Source: Streptomyces cyaneogriseus subsp. noncyanogenus
Lineage (GTDB): Bacteria > Actinomycetota > Actinomycetes > Streptomycetales > Streptomycetaceae
Assembly (NCBI RefSeq): GCF_000931445.1
Contig: NZ_CP010849.1
Location: 4,030,001 to 4,094,000, forward strand
DNA: 64,000 bases
Direction of reading: 5' to 3'
In this document: in pieces, positions 25,258 to 34,151 of the stretch
Layout of the letters: each line of letters starts with the position of its first letter
Position numbering within the stretch: position 1 is the stretch's first letter
Notes under the pieces: generated by a model
The model's input: the letters and a program-made list of their open reading frames with translations, nothing else
The model's database searches: none
Told to the model about the DNA's origin: nothing
Program-made: the position numbers and the translations under genes

Positions 25258-27015
25258 TCACACCGGCGGTTTCACGCGTGCCACCGCCCGCGAGACCCGA
25301 GGCAGGAACCGGTGCAGCAGACGCGCCCCCCGGGCCTCGGGTGTGACGGGCACGACGGCCCTGTCGCGCACGACCGCGTCCAGGATCGCGTCGGCCACCT
25401 TCTCCGGCGGATAGTTGCGCATCCCGTACAGACGCGCGGCGCGCTTGCGACGCTGCTCCTCCTCGTCGGCGCCGGCCCCGGCGAAGTGCGCGGTGCCGGT
25501 GATGCCGGTGGTGACCGGCCCCGGGCACACCGCCGTCACGCCGATGCCCCGGCCGGCCAGCTCGGCGCGCAGGCACTCGCTCAGCATCAGCACCGCCGCC
25601 TTGGAGGCGCCGTAGGCGGCGAGGGCCCTGGAGGGCTGGTAGGCGGCCGCCGAGGCGACATTGACGATGTGGCCGCCCTGGCCGCGCTCGGACATCTGCC
25701 GGCCGAAGAGGCGGCAGCCGTGGATCACGCCCCACAGGTTGACGTCGAGGACCTTCTTCCAGTCCTCCGGGGTGGTGTCGAAGAAGGAGCCCGCCAGCCC
25801 GATCCCGGCGTTGTTGACCAGGACGTCCACCACGCCGTACTCGGCGGCGACCCGCGCGGCCAGCTTCTCCATCGCCTGTTCGTCGGAGACGTCCGCGGTC
25901 TCGGCCCAGGCGGCGGGAGCACCGGCGTCGCGGGCCAGTTCGGCGGTGCGCGCCGCTGCCCCGGCGTCCCGGTCGACGGCCACCACACGCGCCCCGGACC
26001 CGGCGAACGCGAGCGCGGTCGCCCGCCCGATGCCGCCGCCCGCGCCGGTGACCAGCACGAGCTGCCCGGCGAAGCGGGCGGTGTGCGCCCCGGCCGCCAC
26101 CACCGCCGGACGGTCGTTCTCCACGGCGGTGACGAAGTCCGTGATCCAGCCCGCCAGCAGGTCGGGCCGGGTGCGCGGGACCCAGTGCCGGGCCGGCAGC
26201 GTGCGCCGGGTCAGACGCGGCGCCCACCGCTCCAGCCCGTCGTAGAGCCGCTCGGAGATGAAGACGTCCTTCAGGGGGACGACGAGCTGCACGGGGGCGT
26301 GGGCGTACGCGTCCGTGCGCGGGCGGCGCAGCCGGGCCCGTACGTTGTCCCGGTACAGCCAGGCGCCGTGGGCCGCGTCCCTCGGCAGCGACGGGGTCGG
26401 GTAACCGTCCGTGGGCGGCTTCTCGACGCGGCGCAGGAGGCCCGGCCAGTGCTTGCCGAGCGGACCGCGCCAGGCGAGTTCGGGCAGCACGGGGGTGTGC
26501 AGCGCGTAGACGTACCAGGACCTGGCGCCCTGGCCGAGGAGCTGGCCGAGGCGGCGCGGGGTGGACCGTCCGGCCCGTTCGGCGAGCCAGTGCCCGAAGT
26601 GGTCGAGGGACGGGCCGGACACCGAGGTGAAGGAGGCGATCCGCCCTTCGGCGCGCCGGACGGTGACGAACTCCCAGCCCTGCACCGAGCCCCAGTCGTG
26701 CCCCACCAGATGCACCGGCCGGCCGGGGCTGACGGCGTCCGCGACCGCCAGGAAGTCGTCGGTGAGCCTCTCCAGCGTGAACCCGCCCCGCAAGGGGCGC
26801 GGCGCCGTCGATCCGCCGTGGCCCCGGACGTCGTACAGCACCACGTGGAAGCGGTCCGCCAGGCGTGCGGCCACCTCCGACCAGACCTCCTTGCTGTCCG
26901 GGTAACCGTGCACCAGGACGACCGTCGGCTGCCGAGCGTCCCCCATCTCGGCCACGCACAGGTCGACTCCGCCGGAGTGCACCCGCCGTTCCCGCGCACC
27001 TTCGAGCACCGTCAC
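25258..27015 (-). CDS. EphD-like fusion of alpha/beta hydrolase and short-chain dehydrogenase
   Basis: 585 residues from GTG 27015, preceded by GGAGGGGAA. The N-terminal half is an epoxide-hydrolase-type alpha/beta hydrolase with oxyanion motif HGYPDS and nucleophile Asp107 in VGHDWGS. The C-terminal half is an SDR with TGAGGGIG near residue 320, NNAGIG, and catalytic YGASK near residue 467. This two-domain layout is that of mycobacterial EphD, an enzyme acting on lipids. Streptomyces lacks mycolic acids, so the substrate must differ. Both active sites appear complete. Confidence 0.88.
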   Translation of the reverse strand: MTVLEGARERRVHSGGVDLCVAEMGDARQPTVVLVHGYPDSKEVWSEVAARLADRFHVVLYDVRGHGGSTAPRPLRGGFTLERLTDDFLAVADAVSPGRPVHLVGHDWGSVQGWEFVTVRRAEGRIASFTSVSGPSLDHFGHWLAERAGRSTPRRLGQLLGQGARSWYVYALHTPVLPELAWRGPLGKHWPGLLRRVEKPPTDGYPTPSLPRDAAHGAWLYRDNVRARLRRPRTDAYAHAPVQLVVPLKDVFISERLYDGLERWAPRLTRRTLPARHWVPRTRPDLLAGWITDFVTAVENDRPAVVAAGAHTARFAGQLVLVTGAGGGIGRATALAFAGSGARVVAVDRDAGAAARTAELARDAGAPAAWAETADVSDEQAMEKLAARVAAEYGVVDVLVNNAGIGLAGSFFDTTPEDWKKVLDVNLWGVIHGCRLFGRQMSERGQGGHIVNVASAAAYQPSRALAAYGASKAAVLMLSECLRAELAGRGIGVTAVCPGPVTTGITGTAHFAGAGADEEEQRRKRAARLYGMRNYPPEKVADAILDAVVRDRAVVPVTPEARGARLLHRFLPRVSRAVARVKPPV

Positions 27016-27388
27016 TTCCCCTCCGCCCAGCGCCGCGTGTGCGGCGGATCGCCGGTCGCGGCGCGCGTACCCGCTACCGGCTCGGTCAGCCCCCGGAAAG
27101 GCGGCGGTCCGCACCGGCCGGCACTCGCGTACGGCACCGGACCGGCCCGATGACGCGGCCGTCACCGGTCCGCGAGCCGCGCGCCCACGACGTGACGCGG
27201 CCGAATCTCCCAGTTGTTAGACCAAGCGTCAATAGGGGGAGGGCCGACCCCGGGCGGGCGACCGGTCGCCCGCCCGGCACGTCCCGCCCGGGCAGGGGAT
27301 CCCCTACGGGCCCGTACGACTGGAGTCTGATGCCAAGACGGCTCTCCGGTCTGACGACCGGCGCGGCGGGTGTCCCTACCGTCGTACC
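27016..27388. other. Divergent promoter region, no gene seen
   Basis: It separates the EphD-like gene from the ABC operon. A relatively AT-rich stretch around 27208-27240 (CAGTTGTTAGACCAAGCGTC) is the likeliest promoter area. No open frame here has convincing features. Confidence 0.45.
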
Positions 27389-28375
27389 GTGACTGTGATC
27401 GCGACCGAAAGCCTGAGCAAGCGGTTCCCCAAGGTGACCGCTCTCGACCGGCTCACCGTGGACATAGGGCCCGGTGTGACCGGACTCGTCGGCGCCAACG
27501 GGGCCGGCAAGTCCACCCTGATCAAGATCCTGCTGGGCCTGTCCCCCGCCACCGAGGGCCGCGCCGAAGTGCTCGGACTCGACGTCGCCACCGAGGGCGC
27601 CGCCATCCGCGAACGGGTCGGCTACATGCCGGAGCACGACTGCCTGCCGCCGGACGTCTCGGCCACCGAGTTCGTCGTCCACATGGCGCGCATGTCCGGC
27701 CTGCCCCCCACCGCGGCGCGTGAGCGCACCGCGGACACCCTGCGCCACGTCGGCCTCTACGAGGAGCGGTACCGCCCCATCGGCGGCTACTCCACCGGCA
27801 TGAAGCAGCGCGTGAAGCTCGCCCAGGCGCTCGTCCACGACCCGCAGCTCGTCTTCCTCGACGAGCCGACCAACGGCCTCGACCCGGTCGGCCGCGACGA
27901 GATGCTCGGCCTGATCCGCCGCGTCCACACCGACTTCGGCATCTCGGTCCTGGTCACCTCCCACCTGCTGGGCGAACTGGAGCGCACCTGCGACCACGTC
28001 GTCGTCGTCGACGGCGGCAAACTGCTGCGCGCCAGCTCCACCACCGACTTCACCCAGACCACGACCACCCTCGCGCTCGAGGTCACCGACACCGACACGC
28101 ACCCCGACGGCACCCGCGCGGTGCGCGACGCGCTCCACGCGCGCGGGGTGACCGTCCAGGACGGCAGCGGCCTGCCGGGCGCGGGCCATGTGCTGCTGCT
28201 GACCGTGACGGCCGAGGAGACCTACGACCTGGTCCGGGACGTCATCGCGGAGCTCGGCCTGGGCCTGGTGCGCATGGAGCAGCGCCGGCACCACATCGCC
28301 GAGGTCTTCACCACCGGCGACGGGCAGGACGAGCGCGACGAGCAGCGGAAGGAGGCGGTCGGCCATGGCGGCTGA
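27389..28375 (+). CDS. ABC transporter ATP-binding protein 1
   Basis: 328 residues from GTG 27389. Walker A is GANGAGKST (about residues 37-45), the Q-loop region follows, the signature is YSTGMKQRVKLAQAL and Walker B is LVFLDEPTNGLDP. The C-terminal 90 residues are the extra domain of ABC-2-type exporters. It is the first gene of a four-gene operon with two ATPases and two permeases, probably forming one or two heterodimeric exporters. The stop overlaps the next start by 11 bp. Confidence 0.93.
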   Translation: MTVIATESLSKRFPKVTALDRLTVDIGPGVTGLVGANGAGKSTLIKILLGLSPATEGRAEVLGLDVATEGAAIRERVGYMPEHDCLPPDVSATEFVVHMARMSGLPPTAARERTADTLRHVGLYEERYRPIGGYSTGMKQRVKLAQALVHDPQLVFLDEPTNGLDPVGRDEMLGLIRRVHTDFGISVLVTSHLLGELERTCDHVVVVDGGKLLRASSTTDFTQTTTTLALEVTDTDTHPDGTRAVRDALHARGVTVQDGSGLPGAGHVLLLTVTAEETYDLVRDVIAELGLGLVRMEQRRHHIAEVFTTGDGQDERDEQRKEAVGHGG

Positions 28376-29273
28376 ACGGCCCGCGGCGGCACCTCCGGGT
28401 GACCAGACCCGCATCCACAACATCGGTTACCGGAGCTACGACGGCCCGCGCCTGGGCCGCGCCTACGCCCGCCGCTCCCTCTACTCGCAGTCCCTGCGCG
28501 GCGCCTACGGCCTCGGCCGCTCGGCCCGGTCCAAGGTGCTGCCGATGCTGCTGTTCGTGGTGATGTGCCTGCCCGCCGCGATCATGGTCGCCGTGGCCGT
28601 CGTCACCAAGTCGGACCAACTGCCGCTCGACTACACGCGCTACGCGATCGTCATGCAGGCCGTCATCAGCCTGTACCTCGCCTCGCAGGCCCCCCAGTCC
28701 GTCTCCCGCGACCTGCGCTTCAAGACCGTGCCGCTGTACTTCTCGCGGCCCATCGAGACCGCCGACTACGTGGGCGCCAAGTACGCGGCACTGGCCTCGG
28801 CGATGTTCCTCCTGACCGCCGCCCCGCTGCTGGTGCTCTACGCCGGAGCGCTGCTGGCCAAGCTCGACTTCGCCGACCAGACCGAAGGATTCCTCCAGGG
28901 ACTCGTCTCCGTGGCACTGCTCTCTCTGCTCTTCGCGGGCATCGGCCTGGTCATCGCCGCGGTCACCCCGCGGCGCGGCTTCGGCATCGCGGCCGTCATC
29001 GCCGTCCTGACCATCACCTACGGCGCCGTCTCCACCCTCCAGGCCATCGCGGAGGTGCAGGGCAGCACCGGGGCCATCGCCTGGATCGGCCTGTTCTCGC
29101 CGATCACGCTCATCGACGGCGTGCAGTCCGCGTTCCTCGGCGCCACCTCGTCCTACCCCGGCGGGGCGGGCCCGGACGGTGCGGAGGGTGCCGTCCACCT
29201 CCTGGTCACCCTGGGCCTGATCGCCGCGAGCTACGGCCTGCTGGTGCGCCGCTACAAGAAGGTGGGCCTGTGA
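28365..29273 (+). CDS. ABC-2-type permease 1
   Basis: 302 residues with about six transmembrane segments (for example PMLLFVVMCLPAAIMVAVAVV and ALLSLLFAGIGLVIAAV). A 50-residue hydrophilic N-terminus contains NIGYRSYDGPRLGRAYARR. ATG 28365 has GGAGG upstream inside the preceding gene, so translation is coupled. It is the membrane partner of ATPase 1; the cargo is unknown. Confidence 0.88.
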   Translation: MAAERPAAAPPGDQTRIHNIGYRSYDGPRLGRAYARRSLYSQSLRGAYGLGRSARSKVLPMLLFVVMCLPAAIMVAVAVVTKSDQLPLDYTRYAIVMQAVISLYLASQAPQSVSRDLRFKTVPLYFSRPIETADYVGAKYAALASAMFLLTAAPLLVLYAGALLAKLDFADQTEGFLQGLVSVALLSLLFAGIGLVIAAVTPRRGFGIAAVIAVLTITYGAVSTLQAIAEVQGSTGAIAWIGLFSPITLIDGVQSAFLGATSSYPGGAGPDGAEGAVHLLVTLGLIAASYGLLVRRYKKVGL

Positions 29274-29325
29274 CCGCGCCCACCCGTCTCACGCCACCAC
29301 CCTTCCCGAGGAACGGGCCGCGTCC

Positions 29326-30237
29326 ATGAGCACTCTCTCCCTCGACCACGTCTCCCGCTGGTTCGGCAACGTGGTCGCCGTCAACGACATCACCATGACG
29401 ATCGGTCCCGGTGTCACCGGACTCCTCGGCCCCAACGGCGCGGGGAAGTCCACGCTGATCAACATGATGGGCGGCTTCCTGGCCCCCTCCACCGGCACCG
29501 TCACCCTCGACGGCCGGCCGGTGTGGCGCAACGAGGCGATCTACCGGCACATCGGCATCGTCCCCGAGCGCGAGGCGATGTACGACTTCCTCACCGGCCG
29601 CGAGTTCGTCCTGGCCAACGCCGAGCTGCACGGCCTGGGCGCCGAGGCCGCCCGGAAGGCGCTCGCCACGGTGGAGATGGAGTACGCGCAGGACCGCAGG
29701 ATCGCCACCTACTCCAAGGGCATGCGCCAGCGCGTGAAGATGGCGAGCGCCCTCGTCCACGACCCCTCGCTGCTCCTGCTGGACGAGCCGTTCAACGGCA
29801 TGGACCCGCGCCAGCGCATGCAGCTCATGGAGCTGCTGCGGCGCATGGGCGACGAGGGCCGCACGGTGCTGTTCTCCTCCCACATCCTCGAAGAGGTCGA
29901 GCAGCTCGCCTGGCACATCGAGGTCGTCGTCGCCGGACGCCACGCGGCCAGCGGCGACTACCGCAGGATCCGCCGCCTGATGACCGACCGGCCCCACCGC
30001 TACCTGGTGCGCTCCAGCGACGACCGGGCCCTGGCCGCCGCGCTGATCGCCGACCCCTCGACGTCCGGCATCGAGGTCGACCACGCCGAGGGCGCGCTGC
30101 GCATCCAGGCCGTCGACTTCGGCCGGTTCACTGCCCTGCTGCCGCGGGTGGCCCGGGACCACGGCATCCGGCTGCTCACGGTCTCGCCGTCCGACGAGTC
30201 CCTCGAGTCCGTCTTCTCGTATCTGGTCGCGGCGTAG
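29326..30237 (+). CDS. ABC transporter ATP-binding protein 2
   Basis: 303 residues. Walker A GPNGAGKST, signature YSKGMRQRVKMASALV, and Walker B LLLLDEPFNGMDP are intact. It is about as long as ATPase 1 and closely related in design, which suggests an old duplication of an ATPase-permease pair. It starts 52 bp after permease 1 and ends 10 bp before permease 2. Confidence 0.93.
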   Translation: MSTLSLDHVSRWFGNVVAVNDITMTIGPGVTGLLGPNGAGKSTLINMMGGFLAPSTGTVTLDGRPVWRNEAIYRHIGIVPEREAMYDFLTGREFVLANAELHGLGAEAARKALATVEMEYAQDRRIATYSKGMRQRVKMASALVHDPSLLLLDEPFNGMDPRQRMQLMELLRRMGDEGRTVLFSSHILEEVEQLAWHIEVVVAGRHAASGDYRRIRRLMTDRPHRYLVRSSDDRALAAALIADPSTSGIEVDHAEGALRIQAVDFGRFTALLPRVARDHGIRLLTVSPSDESLESVFSYLVAA

Positions 30238-30247
30238 GAGGCCCATG

Positions 30248-30967
30248 ATGTACGACCCCACAGTCGCCCGGCTCACCTACCGGGCCCTGCTCGGCCGCCG
30301 CCGGGCCCTCATCCTGGGCGCGCTGCCCGTGCTGCTGCTCGTCATCGCCGTGGTGGTGCGCGGCCTGTCCGGAGCCGACGACCAGACCGCGGCAGACGTG
30401 CTGGGCGGCTTCGCCCTCGCCACGATGGTGCCGATCATCGGCGTGATCGCCGGTACGGGGGCGATCGGCCCGGAGATCGACGACGGCTCGGTGGTGTACC
30501 TGCTGTCGAAGCCGGTCAAGCGGCCGACGATCATCTTCACCAAGCTGATCGTCGCGATCGCCGTGACGATGGTCTTCTCCGCCGTGCCGACGATGATCGC
30601 CGGCCTGGTCCTCAACGGCAACGGCCAGCAGATCGCCGTCGCCTACACGGTGGCCGCGCTGGTCGCCTCGATCGCGTACGCCGCCCTCTTCCTGCTGCTG
30701 GGCACGGTCTCCCGGCACGCGGTGGTGTTCGGGCTGGTCTACGCCCTGATCTGGGAAGCCCTGTTCGGCTCCCTGGTGCCCGGGGCGCGCACGCTGAGCG
30801 TCCAGCAGTGGTCGCTGGCGGTGGCGCAGAAGGTCGCCGACGGCAATCTGGTCACCTCCGACGTCGGCCTGCCGACGGCGACGGTGCTGCTGGTGGCGGT
30901 GACCGTACTGGCAACCTGGTACGCCGGGCAGAAGCTCCGGTCCCTGACGCTGGCCGGGGAGGAGTGA
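30248..30967 (+). CDS. ABC-2-type permease 2
   Basis: 239 residues from ATG 30248, which has GGAGG 6 nt upstream; the adjacent ATG 30245 is spaced too tightly. It has about six hydrophobic segments (ALPVLLLVIAVVVRG, GFALATMVPIIGVIAG, YAALFLLLGTVS and others) and the motif IGPEIDDGSVVYLLSKPVKR, common in ABC-2 permeases that act with BcrA-like ATPases. Last gene of the exporter operon. Confidence 0.88.
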   Translation: MYDPTVARLTYRALLGRRRALILGALPVLLLVIAVVVRGLSGADDQTAADVLGGFALATMVPIIGVIAGTGAIGPEIDDGSVVYLLSKPVKRPTIIFTKLIVAIAVTMVFSAVPTMIAGLVLNGNGQQIAVAYTVAALVASIAYAALFLLLGTVSRHAVVFGLVYALIWEALFGSLVPGARTLSVQQWSLAVAQKVADGNLVTSDVGLPTATVLLVAVTVLATWYAGQKLRSLTLAGEE

Positions 30968-31040
30968 CGGGCCCCGCTCCGGGGCCGGAGTCCACGCGCG
31001 CCCGGGCAGCCCGGGCACCCCGGGCACTCCGGGCGCGACA

Positions 31041-31112
31041 GGCGGTACGAGCGGCACGGGCGGTACGAGCGGCACCGGCGGTACGAGCGCTGCCAGTGGT
31101 ACCAGCGGTACG
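31041..31112. repeat. 18-bp tandem repeat in a 375-bp gene-free region
   Basis: Four copies of GGCGGTACGAGCGGCACS-type units occur at 31041, 31059, 31077 and 31095, degenerating toward the end. They are preceded by CCGGGCA repeats, and the whole gap is 30968-31342. One frame would read collagen-like Gly-X-Y and Gly-Thr-Ser repeats, another an Ala-Arg-rich peptide starting at GTG 30964. I do not call a gene because no frame has both a start with a ribosome site and normal codon use. Confidence 0.6.
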
Positions 31113-31342
31113 ACGAGTGTCCGGCTCCCAGGCTCACGGCCCGGGGGCCGGACACCGCGCCGTACGGGAGCCGTCCGGGGCGGCCGCGGCGGCTGCGGCG
31201 GTCGCGTCGAGCACGCGGCGCGCCGCGCTCGCGGAGGCCGCCCACCCGGAGGACCGGCCGAGCGGCAGGGCACCGGCCCGCTGAGCCGTGGCCGCCCCCG
31301 CGCCCGCCGGACCGTGGCCTCCTCACCCGCCCCCGCGAGGCG

Positions 31343-32161
31343 TCAGCCGAGCAGCCGCTCCAGCACCACAGCGATCCCGTCCTCGTCGTTCGAGGAGGTC
31401 ACCTCGTCGGCGACCGCCTTCAGCTCCTCATGGGCGTTGGCCATGGCCACGCCCCGCGCCGCCCAGCCGAACATCGGGATGTCGTTGGGCATGTCGCCGA
31501 AGGCGATCGTCTCCGCGGCCTTCATGCCCAGGCGGCGGGCGGCCAGGGACAGGCCGGTGGCCTTGGACAGGCCGAGGGGGAGCAGCTCGACGATGCCGGC
31601 TCCGGCCATGGTGACCGTGACGAAGCCGCCCGCGGTCCGCCGGGCCACCTCGGCCAGCTCGTCGTCCGACAGGGTCGGGTGCTGCACATAGATCTTGTTC
31701 AGCGGCGCGGACCACAGGTCGGAGGCGTCGGTGAACGGGGTCGCCGGCAGGGCGCCGTGCACCTCGTAACCGGGGCCGACCAGCACCTCGCCCTCCAGCC
31801 CGTCCCGGCTCGCCGCCAGGTACAGGGGGCCGGTCTCCGCCTCGATCTTGGCCAGGGCCACCCCGGCGAGCTGCCGGTCCAGGGTCACCGAGGTCAGCAG
31901 GCGGTGCGCACCGGCGTCGTAGACCTGGGCGCCCTGGCCGCACACCGCGAGCCCGTCGTAGCCGAGGTCGTCGAGGACGTGGCGGGTCCACGGAACCGCG
32001 CGGCCGGTGACGACGATGTGGGCGGCGCCCGCCGCGGTGGCCGCGGCGAGCGCCTCACGGGTGCGCTGGGAGACCGAGTCGTCGGAGCGCAGCAGCGTCC
32101 CGTCGAGGTCGGTGGCGACCAGCCGGTAGGGGAAAGCGGCGGCGGGAACGGGGTCGCTCAC
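31343..32161 (-). CDS. Cof-type HAD-IIB phosphatase (paralogue 2)
   Basis: 272 residues from GTG 32161. Motif I is DLDGTLLRSDDSV, motif II VTGRAVPW, and the C-terminal metal motif is IAFGDMPNDIPMF. It overlaps the serS stop by 4 bp (GTGA), so it is co-translated with seryl-tRNA synthetase. The substrate is probably a small phosphate ester. It resembles the HAD gene at 22954, so the two are paralogues kept about 8 kb apart. Confidence 0.9.
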   Translation of the reverse strand: MSDPVPAAAFPYRLVATDLDGTLLRSDDSVSQRTREALAAATAAGAAHIVVTGRAVPWTRHVLDDLGYDGLAVCGQGAQVYDAGAHRLLTSVTLDRQLAGVALAKIEAETGPLYLAASRDGLEGEVLVGPGYEVHGALPATPFTDASDLWSAPLNKIYVQHPTLSDDELAEVARRTAGGFVTVTMAGAGIVELLPLGLSKATGLSLAARRLGMKAAETIAFGDMPNDIPMFGWAARGVAMANAHEELKAVADEVTSSNDEDGIAVVLERLLG

Positions 32162-33435
32162 TCGGCCACCGGTTCCAGGACCTCCCGGCCGCCCAGGTAC
32201 GGACGCAGCACCTCGGGCACGCGCACCGAACCGTCGGCCTGCTGGTGGTTCTCCAGGATCGCCACGATCGTGCGCGGGACGGCGCACAGCGTGCCGTTGA
32301 GCGTGGCCAGCGGCCGGACCTGCTTGCCCTCGCGGACCCGGATCGACAGGCGGCGGGACTGGAACTCGGTGCAGTCCGACGTCGAGGTCAGCTCGCGGTA
32401 CTTGCCCTGGGTCGGGATCCACGCCTCGCAGTCGAACTTGCGGGAGGCCGAGGCGCCGAGGTCACCCGAGGCGACGTCGATCACGCGGAACGGCAGCTCC
32501 AGCGAGGTCAGCCACTGCTTCTCCCACTCCAGCAGCCGCCGGTGCTCCTCCTGCGACTCCTCCGGGGTGACGTAGGAGAACATCTCGACCTTGTCGAACT
32601 GGTGGACGCGGAAGATGCCCCGGGTGTCCTTGCCGTGCGACCCGGCCTCGCGGCGGAAGCACGGCGAGAAGCCGGCGTAGCGCAGCGGCAGGCGGTCGGC
32701 GTCGATGATCTCGTCCATGTGGTACGCGGCCAGCGCCACCTCGGACGTGCCGACCAGATACAGGTCGTCGTTGGCCAGGTGGTAGACGTCCTGGGCCGCC
32801 TGGCCGAGGAAGCCGGTGCCCGCCATCGACTGGGGGCGCACCAGCGCCGGCGTCAGCATCGGCGTGAAACCGGCCGCCGTGGCCTGCGCCATCGCCGCGT
32901 TGACCAGGGCCAGCTCCAGCAGGGCGCCGACACCGGTGAGGAAGTAGAAGCGCGAGCCGGAGACCTTGGCGCCGCGCTCGACGTCGATGGCGCCGAGGCG
33001 CTGGCCGAGCTCCAGGTGGTCCCGGGGCTCGAAGCCCTCGGCGGCGAAGTCGCGCGGCTCGCCGTGCGTCTCCAGGGTGACGAAGTCCTCCTCGCCGCCG
33101 ACGGGCACGTCGGGGTGGACGAGGTTGCCGAGCCGCTGGAGCAGCTCCTGGGTCTCGGTGTCGGCCGCGTCGCGCTCGGCGTCGGCGGCCTTGACGTCGG
33201 CGGCGAGCTGGCCGGCCCGCTTCAGCAGCTCGGCCTTCTCGTCACCGGTGGCCTTGCCGATGAGCTTGCCGAGGCTCTTCTGCTCGGAGCGCAGCTCGTC
33301 GAAGCGGACGCCGGACGACCTGCGCCGCTCGTCGGCGGAGAGGAGGGAGTCGACGAGCGCGACGTCCTCTCCACGAGCACGCTGGGAGGCGCGCACACGG
33401 TCGGGGTCCTCACGGAGCAGGCGAAGGTCAATCAC
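32158..33435 (-). CDS. serS: Seryl-tRNA synthetase
   Basis: 425 residues from GTG 33435 (VIDLRLLREDPDRVRASQRARG), the usual actinobacterial length; an open extension upstream runs into the DnaA-box region and is not coding. The N-terminal tRNA-binding coiled coil spans about residues 30-100. The class II core has motif 2 (GFSPCFRREAGSHGKDTRGIFRVHQF) and motif 3 (NGTLCAVPRTIVAILENHQ). It charges tRNA-Ser with serine in the cytosol. Operon with the HAD gene. Confidence 0.97.
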   Translation of the reverse strand: MIDLRLLREDPDRVRASQRARGEDVALVDSLLSADERRRSSGVRFDELRSEQKSLGKLIGKATGDEKAELLKRAGQLAADVKAADAERDAADTETQELLQRLGNLVHPDVPVGGEEDFVTLETHGEPRDFAAEGFEPRDHLELGQRLGAIDVERGAKVSGSRFYFLTGVGALLELALVNAAMAQATAAGFTPMLTPALVRPQSMAGTGFLGQAAQDVYHLANDDLYLVGTSEVALAAYHMDEIIDADRLPLRYAGFSPCFRREAGSHGKDTRGIFRVHQFDKVEMFSYVTPEESQEEHRRLLEWEKQWLTSLELPFRVIDVASGDLGASASRKFDCEAWIPTQGKYRELTSTSDCTEFQSRRLSIRVREGKQVRPLATLNGTLCAVPRTIVAILENHQQADGSVRVPEVLRPYLGGREVLEPVAE

Positions 33436-33630
33436 GCGGTCAAGGCTACCGGTGCCAGGTGACAGCCCACGACTCCCTATTCGCCGCCGCGCCCCGGGTT
33501 CCGTTATGCGGCAATTGCCCCTGATATTCCTGACCGTCAACAAAAAGTGTCTCATTACCTGGACGGGGCGGATGCGGCAGGCGTCGGGTTGACCGAATTT
33601 CCTTGTGGGCAGCGGAACTTGGGGGGTGGA

Positions 33631-33942
33631 CTGTCCACAGGAATCCACACCCCGGGAGAGTTATCCACAGGCTGTGTGAAACATCTGTGGACCACGGAAT
33701 CGATCATTCCGAACCGGGCATCCGGGGCGAAGAATTCTCGGTCGAAACCCGATCCCGGCTCACTTTCGAGTGGAAACGGGTCCCTCGGACGAGTGGACCG
33801 GGGGAATCGGGTGGACGAAGGGCGACCTGTCCCGCTGTGGACGAAGTGGGGGCATCCGGGGTGATTTGTCGATCGAGCGATTCCCCGATGTCGACTTGTC
33901 CCCAGGTCGAGAAGCGGACCTGTGGATAACTTCTGTGGAAAA
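33631..33942. promoter_or_regulatory. Cluster of DnaA boxes between pheA and serS
   Basis: Two perfect TTATCCACA boxes lie at 33661-33669 (+) and 33921-33929 (-). Five more have one mismatch to TTRTCCACA: 33631-33639 (+), 33686-33694 (-), 33836-33844 (-), 33896-33904 (+) and 33934-33942 (-). A weaker match is at 33641-33649. The surrounding 716-bp gap (33436-34151) has no supported gene; it ends in short GGGTACGGCCGCCG and CAGCGCCTCCG repeats near 34010-34120. DnaA-box clusters outside oriC are known in S. coelicolor and titrate DnaA. Confidence 0.8.
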
Positions 33943-34151
33943 CATCACCCCGCCCGGGACCTCCGGGCGGGGTCGGCCGGGTGCGGGTGTGGCCGGATAT
34001 GGCCGCCGGACCCCGGGTACGGCCGCCGACCCCGGGTACGGCCGCCGGGGATGAGCGGTGACGCCGTCGCCGTGTGCGAGCCAGCGCCTCCGCTTGCTTC
34101 CTACGAGCCAGCGCCTCCGTTTCCGAGGACGTACGTGCGCCCCCTACTCCC

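Noticed and set aside
25254..25285. Additional GTTTCAC repeats as parS sites
   Set aside because: GTTTCACACCGG and GTTTCACGCGTG have only one good half-site.
33436..33648. N-terminal extension of SerS into the DnaA-box region
   Set aside because: SerS family proteins begin with VIDLRLLRE; the extra 71 codons have no similarity to the family and contain a DnaA box.
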